A DNA stretch of 64,000 nucleotides from positions 21,760,654 to 21,824,653 of the forward strand of contig ML679970.1 of assembly GCA_007922225.1 (NCBI GenBank), given 5' to 3'. Position 1 is the first letter of the stretch, and each line of letters starts with the position of its first letter. The notes below the pieces were generated by a model. The model was given only the letters and a program-made list of their open reading frames with translations, was not told the origin of the DNA and did no database searches. Below, piece after piece: positions 32,876-47,206 of this stretch. The translations under genes were made by a program, and so were the position numbers. Origin of the DNA: Emydura subglobosa. Taxonomy: Eukaryota > Chordata > Testudines > Chelidae.

Positions 32876-35504
32876 TCTTGACTTGCCCTTGCTGTTTTGT
32901 TAAGCTAGTCCTTGGTTTTTGCCAAAGAGGCAAATATCAAAGTGACAGGTTTTGACATTTCAAAGCTATTTGGTAAATTCATGACCAGTCTGGGGTCAAG
33001 TGAAACTGCCAAGAGTCATTCTGTTCACACTGAGCCACAGAATTTGAAATAGCTGTAACAGATTGTCAAATTAAGTTTGTAGTCACCAATGCATTAAGAG
33101 TCCCTCCCCTTCAGATACATTCTTAAGTTAGGCCCAACTATCACTAAGAAATAAAGCTACTATAACTTCTTAAATTTCAGTAACAGGATAACCCTTGCAA
33201 TAGGTCTTGTGATATGAAAACCAAAGCAACTAGGTACCTGCCCTTTAGCAGTTTGCAATTGCTACACAGATTGGAATACTTACTGGCAAAAACAATTTCC
33301 TTTAACTGAAGCTCAGACATGCATGAGGGATCTCTGCAATGCTACAGAGTAAGTTTGGCAGCTATCCTTTTAACAGACCCAGTCAGATGCTCCAAATCTA
33401 CTAAGCTTTATACTGTAGACATTGTTCTCAAGTACAGTGAAAACAAGGTAAATACAGAAGCCTAGGAGTGGGAGAAGTTAAAGTATCTTGGAGACTCCTG
33501 CTCTGACTTGAGCTTGCTACTACTGGCAACTTCATGAAATGGTCTTTGAGCAACTCGGAGTGGCCACATGCCAGCTATATGAAAGCAGAACCCATGTGGT
33601 TCTGCCCATAAAGTGAGCTCTGGTTTGGAGACCAGGACATTTAGGACTCCAATGTCCTCAGTCTCACCTCACAATGCCCACTTTCTGCTAGGCACACATT
33701 ACGACCCTTTTCTATTGCGCGGGGCGGAGGGGGGGTGGCAGCCTCCTTTTAGTTTATTACCAAAACAGTTAAAAGGACTGCCAAATTTTAAAAGATTATA
33801 GCTCACCGTATGCTGTTATTACAAATATAAGAACATTAGCTTAAAGTTAATGTACAGCAGAAGTAGTTAAATAGTCACAGTTTCACAATAGTATGTTCCA
33901 TACGTAACAGAATTATAACATCCCAACTTGTATATCAGTCTCATTCTAGGCAGTTAGTTTGGTCATTAGACTGTTTTTGGAAGTCAGATTTCAATCATAC
34001 GTTGCAGAATTCTGACTGTTTAATGTATTTAAATACTTGTAGAGGTGTGTCTGCTTCAGTGTGAAGAACCTATTAGTCAACAAAACAGACTGCAGTCTGT
34101 TTCAGCTCCCACAGAAGGTTAGATTTCCAAGAGAAAGTTCACACTATGCAAGTGATTTACCCTAGCAACTAAACAGACACTCCTTTATACTGATTGTATC
34201 TTCAGCCAGATTCCTTACTCTTGTTTCATTTAAGTATAAATATTCATGAGGGAGGACACATCAGCTTCAGCGATGCATGCTCTTATAGGTAGGATTTCCT
34301 ATGAAGTACAACTCTTATGCTAAGCTTCCCTGAAACCGTATTTTTAAGAATGGCAGCTAGAATGAACTGAGTTTAGGAAATGGGTCGTGTATATTTACAA
34401 AATAGAAAGCAGATGCAGATATTGCAAACACCTTCTCTATCACTCATTTTACATATCACACTGCTGCTCTTTGTTATTACCCATTCATGTATCACAGACC
34501 CAGATTTAACATTTCAGTGTGAATTAAATTTGTGGTAACTGGTAGTCTAGCTACAGAACATCACTAGGCCAGAAGTTTCTCAGGGCTTCAGTTTTAGAAT
34601 TTGTGCAGGCCATTGGCACTTCAGTGTTGTCCCTGAATCAGGGATGAGGCAAAGCAATGACTTTTCTTCGAGTTAGGATTTTTTTTAAAAATCACTATAG
34701 CAATGATTAAAGTTTGAGTTAGAAATAGCCATCCAGCATTACCAGGAATGTAAGCCAGTCAGAATAATTCACACTAATCAAGTTGCTGTATGTATGAAAT
34801 ACTACTTTGTTATGACAAGGTTACATCACTAAAAAGCTCCTATATTTTGCAGTTACAGCACAACTGCAAATCTACACAGAGGGAACACTGATTGCAGTGA
34901 CCAACAATATAGTTTAGTGGACTGAATCAGCTTCCTGAAATACTTGATCCCCACTATTTCCTTGGGTGGGCCTCAGCAGCAGTCCCTGAAACAAAAGCAA
35001 AACTAAAGAATGCTAGTTCCTCAGCTTCCGAAGTCTTGTTTTGGGGGGAAGCCACCTTTATATACAAAAAAAACAGATAAGACAACTAAAGGAAAGTTCA
35101 AAAGATATGAATCTGGAAGAAAGGATCTGATATGAACAGGACAAATCTCCCTCTGCCATTTGAGCCAGATCACTTAGGATATCCTACTGATCAACTGCAT
35201 TTGCTCAGTCCCTTGACCACTCTTCTATGCAGTGGTAACTTACTCTCTCAAGGATTCCTCTAACCCAAGCAGAGCCACATGACATTGATACTCTGAACAC
35301 CATGAGTATTGCATTAATAAGTACTTCATATTGTCACTTCACCACTTTTACTTTTAAATTATCATTGCACCAAGGTTACTTTGGAGACGACAATTTCCAG
35401 TTTTACTTTGTGCATTTGACAGTTGGGCCCTTACCTGTGGTCTTCTACAGGAAGGTGAGAGAAATAAGATAGAAAACATGGCTGTTGAAGCTTGACAGGG
35501 AATT

Positions 35505-35640
35505 GGGGCTTGTCTACACTTGTAGTTATGCTGGCAAAACTTTGGGTGTGGGGGGAGGGGAATCCACAATCCACCCCTCACAAACCACCAAGTGATGGAA
35601 GTTTTGTCAGCATAAGAGTGTAACACTGTTATTTTGCTTA
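35505..35640. mobile_element. TGTCTACAC-end dispersed element, copy 2 (short)
   Basis: The left arm GGGGCTTGTCTACACTTGTA continues to TTATGCTGGCAAAACTT. The right arm AAGTTTTGTCAGCATAAG, then AGTGTAACAC, is its imperfect inverted copy. The G-rich middle is short, giving a foldback of about 135 bp. Confidence 0.6.
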
Positions 35641-38383
35641 CAAAAATATGGAAGTGTCACAGCACACTGTTACTGAAAAATTGCTTACTTTCTCATTTAT
35701 CGTATTATAAAATAAATCAATTGGAATGTAAATATTGTACCCTATATATAGCGCAGTATAAACAAAGTCATTGTATGAAATTTTAGTTCATACTGAACTT
35801 AGTGCTTTTTATGTAGCCTGTTGTAAAATTAGGCAACTATCTAGACAAGTTGATGTGCTGCCTGGAAGACTGCTGCATAGCTCCAAGGGCATATATTCCC
35901 CTGATTGAGAACCACTGCTGTAGAATGACCAGACTGTTTGCATATCATTCTAGGATTGTCATCCAAATAGGAAAGCTTGGATGGCCAGCCTCTCTAAGGC
36001 TTTTCCCAAGCCAAGATGGCCCCCAAAACCCTAGTCAGACTCCAAAAAAAAAAAAAAACTTAGGGAGACAAAATGCTTGTTAGACTATGCACCCTCTTGC
36101 TTGCAAGGATGTTTAGGTTATCCCATTACACACGCTGAAAAAAGTGCACTACAACATCTGGAGCCAAACAAGTGGCAGAGCTTGGCACAGTTAGGAGTTC
36201 CCACCTAGGAAGAATGGGCATGTTCCTTTTGCCTTACCTACTATACTGGACATGTGGCCTGATATTTGGGAATATGCAGAATTGTGTTGCTTTGATGGAG
36301 CCCTTTAAGCTCAATCTTCTTCTAGCTCTTTTAGAGTCAGTTTAAGATTTGTATACAGTTGTCATTTCAAGATGGTCATGCAATATTGTACTGTAGTGTT
36401 TTAATGTGCATTTCCATTAGCCATCAATGGGTAATGTTATCTTTGTGTTCAACTTGACGACAGCTTATTCTGGGATATGCCAACACAAGAGGCTCACTTT
36501 TATTTCTGTGCAGAAGCTCCACAGAAGAGACTTAAGCAAGTTTCAAAAAAGATTAAACTGCTGTTTGTAATTGTGACTATGCCTAATAGAGGGAAAATAT
36601 AAAGCAGAATTATGTTTGTGCTGGAAAACTAGACTGTCCAATCCACCATTAGGGACTGCCAAGTTGAAAGTCCACCATACTCAGCCAGCTGGCCAAGCAT
36701 AAGACATAGAAGCCTAGTTAAAGTACTTTTCAAGCTTTCAGCATCCTTACTCATTTCCCACTGACTGCTATTTGAATGAGTTACCATGGGCAGCATGGGC
36801 CCTGCAGTAAAAGCAAGAGGAATTGTCAGTTTAACTTTTGGCTCGTGCTGTATCTATGCTGTGCCTACTGCGTGAGCTTGAAGGGAGTTTTTCAGGGAAG
36901 CCACAGGGAAGGGTAAACAAGCAAAAAAATATTGCAGCAAGAAGGGAATGAACAGTATTCCTACTACAAGCCCAGGCCAGAGAGAAGCCCCCAAAGGGGT
37001 AGCACTTGAGTAGTAAGCCTGATGTCTGTCCAAACGAGCTTGAAAGATCTGACTGCAACCCATTAGCTGTCTCCCCATCCCTTTATATTCATCTTGTGCT
37101 GGTTCATTTGCTGCATGACAACTTGCAAGCTCCTTAGTGCTAGGGCCAGTGCCCAACACATTTGCCCTTCTGTTTGCAAGCTGAGATTTGACAGAGGTAA
37201 GTGAAGCAAGCAGGATGACCAGTCCAGTGGAGACTGATGGTTATGCTGGTTGTTTGGCCCTATTAGGGTAGGTAGCTTGAATGGGACTTTGCAGATCATT
37301 GAATCTCAGGGAGTTTTGCATTATTCACTTTTAAATCAGGGATGTGCCCTCATACATTCAACTCACTGCACAAGTTAGCAGCGTCACATGTCACTTGTGT
37401 GCCAAGAGATGCTCATTTATCAAATATCAAGTTCAGAAATACACTTATCACAGTTTCGGGCAACTGTATCTGTATCTCCCCTCTTATGGTCCACCAACGA
37501 CACCACCTTTAGACTCCCAGCTCCAAAACAGTCATTTCTGCTGGATAGAAGCCAGTGTCTCGCCCTGCCCTCATGATCAGGGTTTTTCCAGGGTGCATAG
37601 TTCCCTGCCCACTCTGCCCCTAAGCCAGCCTGCTTTGTTTATAACCTGTGGAGAGAAAAAAAAAACCCACACTAATTGACCACCATTATTATTCACCACA
37701 CAGCTCTCTTAGCAAGCACATTAAGGTGAAACTACTACAAATTAACAAAAAACTTTCATGGGTGCAAATCTTCTAGAGATCAGCCCCAAATGAAACACGG
37801 GCTCTGGCAGATCAGTCCTTTCCAGAGGGTGTTTTCCTGTGGGAACAATAGCTATTAACTCAGAACAAGCTCATGCCGAATCTGAGTCATTACTTGATAC
37901 TGTTTTGGCCTCTGATCTTGTCCTCATGTAAACAGGTCAGACAAAAGGTCCCCTCAGAGTAAAGATCAAGAACTAGGCATTTTGTCTTAACTGACTCTTG
38001 AGACACCCTTAAGATATAGACTCTTAAGATAGTTACCTGCAATAGCCTCAAGGAATCTTACTGAATTAAGTGTAAGACTGTCATATCTGTCATTATAGCA
38101 TCCCCTCAATAAATGTACCAATTGTGAACACTTGCTCAGGAAGTCAGACCACTATGCTTTGTAGTTAAGCAGATGATTGGGAAGCTGACAACTAACTGGT
38201 GGGTCCAGGTGGGGCATTTTACTGGTGTGACCCAGTGACCCAAGAGCTCTTGGTCAGAGTGCTGTGGCACTTTGATGCTCTACCTCCAGCTCCTTTTCTT
38301 AAAGAGTTAATGAGGTAAGGGCTGCCGGAGACTGAATGCAGAGTGTCCTAACAAGGAGCCAAAAACAGCAATCCTAGGGTACA

Positions 38384-38560
38384 GCTATGGGCCAACAATT
38401 CACACTACAGGGGTGTGAACTGCATCACATTACAGTGCAGCATGCTAACTGCTAAACTTGGACCCTATGAGCATGAACCTAGTAGACCACATTAAATCCA
38501 GACTAGGTACCTTTTAGTCCACACTTGCAGAGTCACATCCCTGTAGACTTAACTGCAGGA
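38384..38560. repeat. Possible dispersed repeat, unresolved
   Basis: GGGGTGTGAACTGCATCACA, then a GTGCAGCATGCTAACTGCTA block and GTACCTTTTAGTCCACACTT, is reminiscent of short turtle repeats containing TAGTGTGGAC-type words. No inverted ends could be paired. Confidence 0.25.
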
Positions 38561-41500
38561 CCATGTAAACAGCCCCCTACCAGCAGGGTAAGTTCTAACA
38601 ATTTGCCATTTTGTGTTTACAAGAATACGTTTCCTGGCCCTACTCATCCTGTCAGTTGCAGATCTTGTGGATATCGGTAAGATCTGCATGTTACTAGGCA
38701 GGTAATTGTAGCTCCTTGGTGAGCTCAGACTACTACACAAAACTGACCAATAGCCCAATGTGGTGGAGTCACAGCTAGAGAAAACGTCTAATTCCAGCAA
38801 GGAATGGAATTGGACAAGCAAAAGTCATGGCATTTAGGATTTCTATTAGCAGACTTTGCTCCTCAACTATCATGGTTTAGTGTCTCTACCTCAGTTAGAC
38901 CTAGACATGCAACTCAGCTTCAATACAAGTACTGGTAGGGCAAGTGTTGTAAAATTGGTGTTTACCTAGTGGCATCAACCAACATAAGCTGGTCACTATA
39001 CAGAGCTGACCCATACGAGTAGGGTGTCTCTACAAGCAAGAGCCACTTAAGTGTTTGAGTGATTACTTGGTAGCAATGTAGAGGAAAATTAAACAGAGTC
39101 TGAGTTTCCCCACCACACTTCTAAGAGCCTAGAGACAGTAGTTCTTTTGCTTTTCTTATCCTATGTAAGTTGCAGCTTGCTAAAAGAATGAGATTGAGTG
39201 TCATAAGGCATGCAATATACACCACCACTTTAAAGTCTTCAACAAGACCCATATTTGAACTACAAGTTGATTTATAAATTGTTGCTTTAGTTTAATTGCC
39301 TATCAAAGACTGTTATTGGATAATCTCTGCAAAGTCTACAGTAACTTTATAGTGTTATTATAGTTACAGGCATAGTGTTTTGGCTCACATTAGTCTCTCT
39401 AGTTTGACTTAGAGTAAAGATGGGATTTTACTGCCTGCTGTTAGAGGTCTGTCAACTCATCATACTGTAACAAGGTAGATGGCAAGTTCACAAGGTCATA
39501 TAAGGCTCAACAGTTCACATTTGTGTCCCTATCAAGTCAGAGGAACATGCCAGAATTTTGAAAGCTAGACATGGATTTTAAGCCATGAGTATTATCCTCT
39601 CTAGTAGTTATTTAGGTCATACCCAAGGGCTGGTTTGTGCCATCAATAGAGAAGATATGCCAGGTTTCAATAATGCCAACCTCAAGGGTTGAAGAATCAT
39701 TTTCCCTCCCCCAGGTTTTTAAATTTCTCTTTTTAATAAAAAGGCACCTATAAAACAGGTCAATACATTACAGGCAGCACAGATACCCCAAACAAACAAG
39801 CCTAAAAATTGTTTCAAAATTAAAAACCAAATCAGATGTCTTCACATATTGTATTTATAGAATGGTACAAAGTGACTGGGGAAGTTTCTCCATAGGAAGA
39901 GAAAGGGTCAGTAATCATTACCTTGATGTGAAAGCTAATTTTGGGCATGTGATTTATTTGAGCCTAATTTTAAGCAGAGTCATGAGATCAAGTTTCATGC
40001 TTTTTGGCTTTTGAGCCTCTAGGGTTCACTTGGGCCATGTTTTCAGGCTTCCCTGAAGCCATAAAAAGTTCCTAACCTTCAATGAAAGCCAATTCATAGT
40101 CACAGGACCACAAGCCAGGGCTTTAAGGTATTCCTAACTAGTTATTTTATCAGGAATTGTGCACTACCAAGATTGTGACAGTTGAACTTGTACTCACTAG
40201 ACTGGTTTTCCATGCCTAGTACAGTTGTGGCTGCAGCCATTTGTGTTTTTAAAAAAGGACTCATTTTAATTCTAGAGCAAAAATTTTTAGTACACTCCTT
40301 AACCAAGGGTGGAACAGGAATCCCCCAGTAACCCAAAGATGTGATTTCACAGAAACTAAGATATTAATATTTGTTCATGATAGTTTAAGTCCTTCTTCAG
40401 ATAGGAAAATACTGGAAAAGAACAAGTGTTACACAAGTTGCATCAATACTTCTTTGCCCTGCAGTAAAGCGACAAATCTTTTTGTTGGACAATTTGTGGA
40501 AGCATGATAAAATACTGCAGCAGACATTGAGTCAGACTCATTGCTAAATACAGCAACTTTACATACTACTGTTAAGTCCTGTGTGACACCTGAAGGACTG
40601 GGGAAGAGATCATTAGTACAGAAGGTTTTTTGAAGCACATGCACATTAGAGGCTCCAGAAGATTTGTGCAAACTGAATTTCTAAACTAGGTTCTTAGGAG
40701 CACCTCACACACCCAAGATCAGATCAAGGCATTACTTCACCCCCACCTTAATTTCTGTCCTACATAGTGTTGTACACTGTTCCTTTAATAAAGAACAGTG
40801 TTACAAGAGCATAGGCATCTTAATGGGAAGGAATGCTACACGTTCATCTTGTATTGCAGCGTTCAGGTGTTTTTACAGAATTTGCTTCCCACTACAAACA
40901 TTGTTCATTTATAGCAGAATCAGGTGCTGCCATTGCTTCACTTCACCCATGGAGAGTTCTTGATGTAGTCAAACAATACTACTCCATTTTATTAAAACCA
41001 GCTAACCTATAAGACGTCCACATCTTTGAGTTGTGGAGAAGCCAATAACCCTAATGATTCATTTAAAATAAACATTGAAGTACCTGCTTTTTTCAGTCTG
41101 TCAACTGAAGCTTGCCATGAAGAGTTAATCTGCCATCTACACAGATCAAGAGTTATCCATAGTTGGTTCAGCACATGTGCCACTCCATTAGATGGAAGTG
41201 CTGTCGTAAGGCAGATAAGACTTCAGGCATCCAACCCTTTAAGGACAGTGATGGTATTTTCAAGAGTTCTCCCACTTACAGAAGAATGGATCTTGAAGAC
41301 CACCACTAGCCTAAGACATGTTCAGTCACCCTTAATTTGCAAAGTCTCAAGTTACGCACTGCAAGCTTTTTGCATTTGATTGTCATAAGTAAAAAAAAGA
41401 CACTAGTTTCATGTAGTGCTTTTCTTGCTATTTGCATTGTGACCACACCCCTACACCAAGCAGAGGAGTCCCCTTTCCCCAACACAGCCCCTTGTTCCTT

Positions 41501-43639
41501 TGTTCCATGAATATTTACAGTGATGTTGACTTTATGCCCAGCAGTTCTCAAGTTAAGGTACCTTTCATGTTCAAGGTCCAGTATAATTTGCTGGATAATC
41601 ATGTATTAAACATACAGTAAGCACACCATGGATACTCTGGCATTTCGTAAACTACATTAGCTTTTAGGTATCAGTAAGTGTGAGATCAGATCAAGTTTAA
41701 CTCCATACCAAAAGTGTTAGTTTAATGTATTTTCCCTGATATCACTTGACTCTAGTTTACCACCAGAGAGATCTTGTTCTGCAAATGTTCGAAAGCCACT
41801 TGCCCTATTAACTCCAAATCTAAGCAATAGGCTTCAAATTCAGCCTCCACTAATTTTGTTGAAGAACAGACCATGCCATCAGGTAGCCAAATTAGAAGCA
41901 GCCAAGATGCATGTCAATCCAACCTGCATGTTAACATACTGTTAAGTATTAAGGCTGGATTACGGATGGCAGACAGACAATCTTGTTGAAAAGATTACTT
42001 TCCCTCCCAAAGCACATTATGAAGTGCTATAAGTACTACTAAAACGTACCAACCCCTGGGTAGGATAGCCACTAAACAAAAAAATGAGGAAGGCAGAGAA
42101 AGGAAACAGCTACATTCATGCTTCTCAGCCACATGAAGAGCTACTCTTGAATGTGTTTTGCATTGCCCATTATCCACGAACACAGAATGCTGCATATTTA
42201 ACCCTATGTTTGCAGGTCCCAGCTGGCTGTCACCTGCATAGTAGTAGTTGGACTGACAAGTATAATGCATTTGCCAACCTCTCCCTAACATCCCAGGAGA
42301 GTAGCATCTGAAGGGCTTGTGGATTTTTTTTGCCCAGAGTATACTCAATGGAAGGTGGTAAAACTTCAACAGGCCCCAGCAGTTCAATCTCAGATTTAAG
42401 TCCCTATAAAATAAGAGTTTTGCACATATGAGCATGCAGATGAGACTCACTAAATTGAGAGAGTTGACAAAGGAAATTCTTTGTTGAAGTGTACTATATA
42501 TATTCATTCCACAAGCTTACTGTGCCTGTTAAAACCATTAGCAACATCCTCTATGGGGATAATGTGTCTTTAAATCAATTACACAAGTTCCCGTGTGCCT
42601 TGATAACATACTTCCATTATTTCCTTCAGTAGTCCTTTAGTCTAGGCCCACCTAGCAACTATTCAGGGCCTGAGAAAAACAGCTTGTCATCTACTGCTTT
42701 TAACAGTGATCCCACAAATTCTGCTCACTTTACACAGCTGGCACCAGGGGAGAGTTGAATTTTGGCCATTATTTTAGATTCCTCCTAGCCATGTGATGGC
42801 AGCAAGCTCCACAAGTTTGTGCCTTGACTAGTCTGTCCCAGCTTTACTGCCATTTAGTTTGTTCAGAAGCGTAAGTATTAGTAGACATTGGAACAATTTG
42901 GTCAAGACTAATTCCTTTATGGGTCAGAAAGTGTTACAAAAAAAGTGACCATTTGTTTAAGCTATCAGCAGCCACTAGAGAACTGAGGAGGTTCACCTAT
43001 ATTTTGATACAAGAGGAGAGGTAGTTGATGTTTAGTCAGATACATGCTGTTAAAGGTGTGGATTTTTGTAAGAAAGTGGTCTATTTGAAGAAAAGCAGGC
43101 TCTCAGACTAGAGGCTTGGGATAGTGTTCAGCTGAGTGAATCCAGGAATGAGGGAGTTATGCTCGCCTTTTGGCCTGTCAATCTACAGAAGCAGCTTTAG
43201 TCATATGCTGATGGGCATTTGGCATTATCTGTACCAGTGATTTGGGTTCAGTGGCAGAACCAAGAACTTCCAGGTTAAATGATGTGTGGGGTTTAACCTT
43301 TAAAACAAAAAAGGCATGTTGAGTCAAAAAAATGCAAGTTTTTAAAAGGAAGTTAAATTGATTTTTTGGGAATTTGAAACAATTCAACAAGCTCAACTGA
43401 ATTTACTAAATATTTCAGTCATTCTGAATCTCCTTTTTTGGCAAGAAGTTTTGGTCAAAAGAGATTCCACCCAATGTATATACTGTGGGCACTGGGGAGG
43501 GTATAACAGCTTTGCCTTTTAGGATGAGATTTCTATGTATGAGAAGTCGAACTCATTTTGCAGCTTCCATGCTAGTTTTCCAATAAATCCTAAATATTTG
43601 CCAGTCTTTCCTTTTTTGTGATCTGATCGTTAGATTCAG

Positions 43640-43880
43640 GGTCACCCAGGGAGCAAGAAGGATAATCGCCCTGGCTCCCAGTCAATTGGCATTGCAATCT
43701 GGTACACTAGGTTGAAGTACTAGTCAGGTTTGGCCTGGCAGCCCATCATCATGAAAGCCAAACCTTAGTAGCACTACAGCCAGGTGCATCAGGCTGAGAC
43801 ACCTGGAGCAGGGCCCAGCCCCATGGGACAGAAGCCACCACTACTGATGGAATGCTAGGCAGGCTTGCTCTCTAACACTG
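43640..43880. repeat. Dispersed repeat segment, similar to the window's right edge
   Basis: The block GAGACACCTGGAGCAGGGCC, then CCATGGGACAGAAGCCACCA, resembles CAACACTTGGAGCAGGGAGT and CTTGGGACAGGAACCACTAC at 63911-63967, suggesting two copies of one element. The CTGGCAGCCCATCATCATGA segment also looks repeat-derived. Ends were not found. Confidence 0.4.
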
Positions 43881-46324
43881 CCCCCAGGCCCTCCCCGCAG
43901 GGGTAATATTTTGGGATGAGGAGTAAGCGGTAGCCCTACATTTAAGATTTTTGCTGAGGGCCCTAAAACCCCATACACCTTTGTGCGGTCGTGGGTCATT
44001 TAGACAAAAACCTGAAAGATAAGTCTGAATGGATTCAGATTTCAGTAGTGCTTTTAATGATGCCATCACACCTATACACCAAGTTCTTGCGGTTGACGGC
44101 CTGGATCTCAAAAGATAAGACTCACCTGAGCTAGATATGCTGGAAAGAACATTCCTCCTTGCTGCCTGTGTTACTCTAGCATCTCACCACATTTTCTGTT
44201 GTGGGACTTGAGCTAGGGTTTACTACAGAAGTGGGTTAAAAACTAACCCATTGAACAAACTGCTTCCATAAGGGTGGCTAAGTGAAGAGCAGGGGTCTGG
44301 TTAATTGCAAAATCAGGAAGCTGCTAGACAAGGCTATTCAGCCTGGTAGGGAAGAGTACTAGAATAGATTTTTTTTTTTAAATGTATAAATTGCATAATC
44401 TGTACTACCCAAAGTTTTGGTGGCATGTATAGATTAATAAAAGCCATGCACCAAGTAGGTACTCCTTGGTGTTGGAAGGAACAAGAGCAAAAGATGGAAG
44501 CAAACCCTGTAAAATACCCTGCTGATATCTGGGGAAGTTAGCTCTGCAGTGAGGTAGACATGCCCACTCATGGGAAGAGGCCAAATGAGTGAAATGTATG
44601 GGCTCAGTTGCACTGCTACAATGGGGAGACCAGTCAAAGGAGTTAACGCCTCAAGATAGCTCTGCTTTCAAGAATTTTTCAGAAGGCCAGATAGGGCAAC
44701 TAGATAAACTATTAAACTAATATTCACCAAAGTCAGTGATGTTGCATTCAACCTGAATGATGGTCTCCATTCAAATTTTCCATTTAAGAATCATTCATCT
44801 GGTACAGAACAACTCTTGCAGCTGTACTACAAGATAGATACTCAGCCACCAATTAGGTTAGTCACAACTAGATTTTCCTATAGTACATCCATGAGCCCTC
44901 CTTAAAGAGTCTGAATGTTCAATCTTTATATACCAGTAAGCTTTCATAAGTGCTTCTTTGTTAGCTGATACTTTGTCCCTTGCCAGTTCTGCAGGGCAGT
45001 CTGCCAATGCTAGTAAGTTAGCCACCACCACATTTTGAACTAGAAATCTCTGGTTGTTAAACTAAGCTAGAAAGTCTGGCAGTTGTGTATGAAACAGGAG
45101 GCACACAGTAATGCTTCCTGTTCTAATAAATTCTTCCACACCCCACCTGTGGAACTCTACATTTGTTTATTACTAATAGAGAAACTAGCTTTCAGACCCC
45201 TTCTTGTGTCCTTGAGGCCTGCTGCAGCATGCTTTAGTAGATGACATCATTGACAAACTGCTTATTCTGACAATAGGCCCCATAAGCACAGACCCCTTAT
45301 ACTTAAAGCACATTCCTGGTTAGTGAAGTCACCTTTGCTCCTGTGTTAGAGCCCCCAGAAGTGCATGATGAGATCACAATTTGTTTTCGGCACGAGACAG
45401 GCCCTGATTGAAACAGTGCTTTGGAGACACTTCATTATGGACACTGCAATGCTTGTTTGTATTCCTGCAAGATTTTCTTGGCAATTTTACCTTTATGGAC
45501 TAATACACAAGGTAGCTTTCATAACATCCATTCATTCTGTATCTGATTTGCTCATAATGCCTGAAGAGAAGTGTTTCCCAATACTCCAATGCCTTTTCAT
45601 ATGGATTAACTACTGTACTATTTCATGAAAAATGCTTCTTGAATGTGAAGTAAATCCTATTTCTAGCATCTGAACGCAAGGTGATATGCACAGGTAGGAC
45701 TGGGCTTGTGCCCTTGTTTACTACAACAAAGTTCCACCAAAAAGTTCCTCTAGATTTAAAATTCAGGTCCTATTTAACCTGGAACAATAATGAAATTGTG
45801 ATGAGTTGTAAACTGGAGGAGGGGAGAAGGGATGTGGCTAAAATTTCAGATTTGTGAAAAAGCCTCATTGAGCAGTGATAATTGGAGACAGACCTCTTGG
45901 TTCAAGGTGCAAGAGTTCACAACACATCTGAGAATTCCAGATTTTTATTAAGCAGTGCAACCAGCAAGAGGGTCAGAGGGCTTCTATCAACAGTGCACAA
46001 AACTAGGGATCGTTTTGTTGGGGGGTTTTTTTTGTTTGTTTTTTGTTTTAAGTATCAAGTGACTTTAAAAAGTCCTTTAAAGGGATCTCAATGTCTGGCA
46101 CCTAAAGACTCTAAGTGCAATTACTATCATCTGATAAGCCTTTTATCAAGCAACAGTGTATGACATTACACAAGAATAGGTCTGATTTAAGGAAAAGAAT
46201 TAGCCGTTAGCTTTGTTTTTGGTTTTTTGGGGTTTTTTTAGACTCCATTACTTCCTAAAGTCTTCTTTGACTGAAATTTACTTTGACTTTTACAACACTG
46301 CCTATTGGGCATGTAGTCTAAGAT

Positions 46325-46418
46325 TACCTGAACAGCCCTGTATAAGCTCAAAAGCTTGTCTCTTGACAGAAGTTGGTCCAATAAAAGATATTACCTCACC
46401 CACTTTGTCTCTCTAAAG
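46325..46418. repeat. Dispersed repeat fragment (AAGCTTGTCTCTTG type)
   Basis: The sequence AAGCTCAAAAGCTTGTCTCT, then ACAGAAGTTGGTCCAATAAA and AGATATTACCTCACCCACTT, matches a repeat I recall from turtle and bird genomes. I cannot assign a family name from memory. The orientation shown is the + strand. Confidence 0.5.
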
Positions 46419-47186
46419 GCTCATGTGCCTTATTGGCTTAAACTCAGTTCAGCCCTGAAACTCAAGTTTATACCTGAAGTATTCTTCAGCAGAGATGCTA
46501 TGCAATGCAAGTCCAAAAGGAAGTTCAGCTAAAGAAAAACTGGAGCATCCACCTCCAACTTCATTGACTTTACTTTCCATTTGCTTCCACTCAATGCCTC
46601 CAGCCCAGGCCAGATCTGTTGTTGTGTGGAGGATCAGTCAAAAGGGATAGCCCTGAAATAGGGTGGCAAGAAAGCATCCCAAAAACGATGGCAAAATTCC
46701 AATTCTATGGATCCCAGGACACTGAAATTGTGGCAGATGTGTATGATGTAATACCTATCCTCTGCCTGACCAGCTGGAATAGGTCAGATTGTTTGGAGTG
46801 GAAATATCTTGTAGATTTTGGTGCTGGTGAATATTCTGACTCAGCAAGTTTCAAGCTAGTTCACCTAGCTATAGCAAATTCTATTTTAAGAGGACAGTAA
46901 AACCTTAGCCAAATATATAGCTGTCTCTAAGCTAAGTTTGTGCTTAACTTCTAAATATAAATCAGTGAAGTGATTAGAATCTGATTAGCAAGATGTTCAG
47001 GTTGTGTATTGTGCAGGATTAAAGATTACAAAAAAATGCTAGTTTAAGGTGGATGGAGCATGCTCAGTGTGGCAGGAGGCATTTAAGAACCTCTTTAAAG
47101 GAAGATAGCACCAATTTTGAAGTCTCCCCAGTTTTCTGGATCTGTATGGTTTCTTTGTTCATAACATCCAAGCTGGGTTGGTTTGG

Positions 47187-47206
47187 TTTTTTTTTTTTTT
47201 TTTTTA
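47187..47206. repeat. Poly-T tract
   Basis: A run of about 20 T follows TTGGTTTGG. A comparable G-interrupted T tract lies at about 46025-46050. Either could be the tail of a minus-strand retroposon or simple sequence. No adjoining element body was recognised. Confidence 0.5.

Noticed and set aside
40429..40671. 80-codon minus-strand frame with protein-like composition
   Set aside because: No family is recognised, it lies inside FLNB intron 1 and there are no splice or promoter signals that I can support.
41995..42507. 170-codon open frame on the minus strand
   Set aside because: No recognisable domain or neighbours. One frame of this length is not surprising in 64 kb of six-frame sequence, so it is not listed as a gene.
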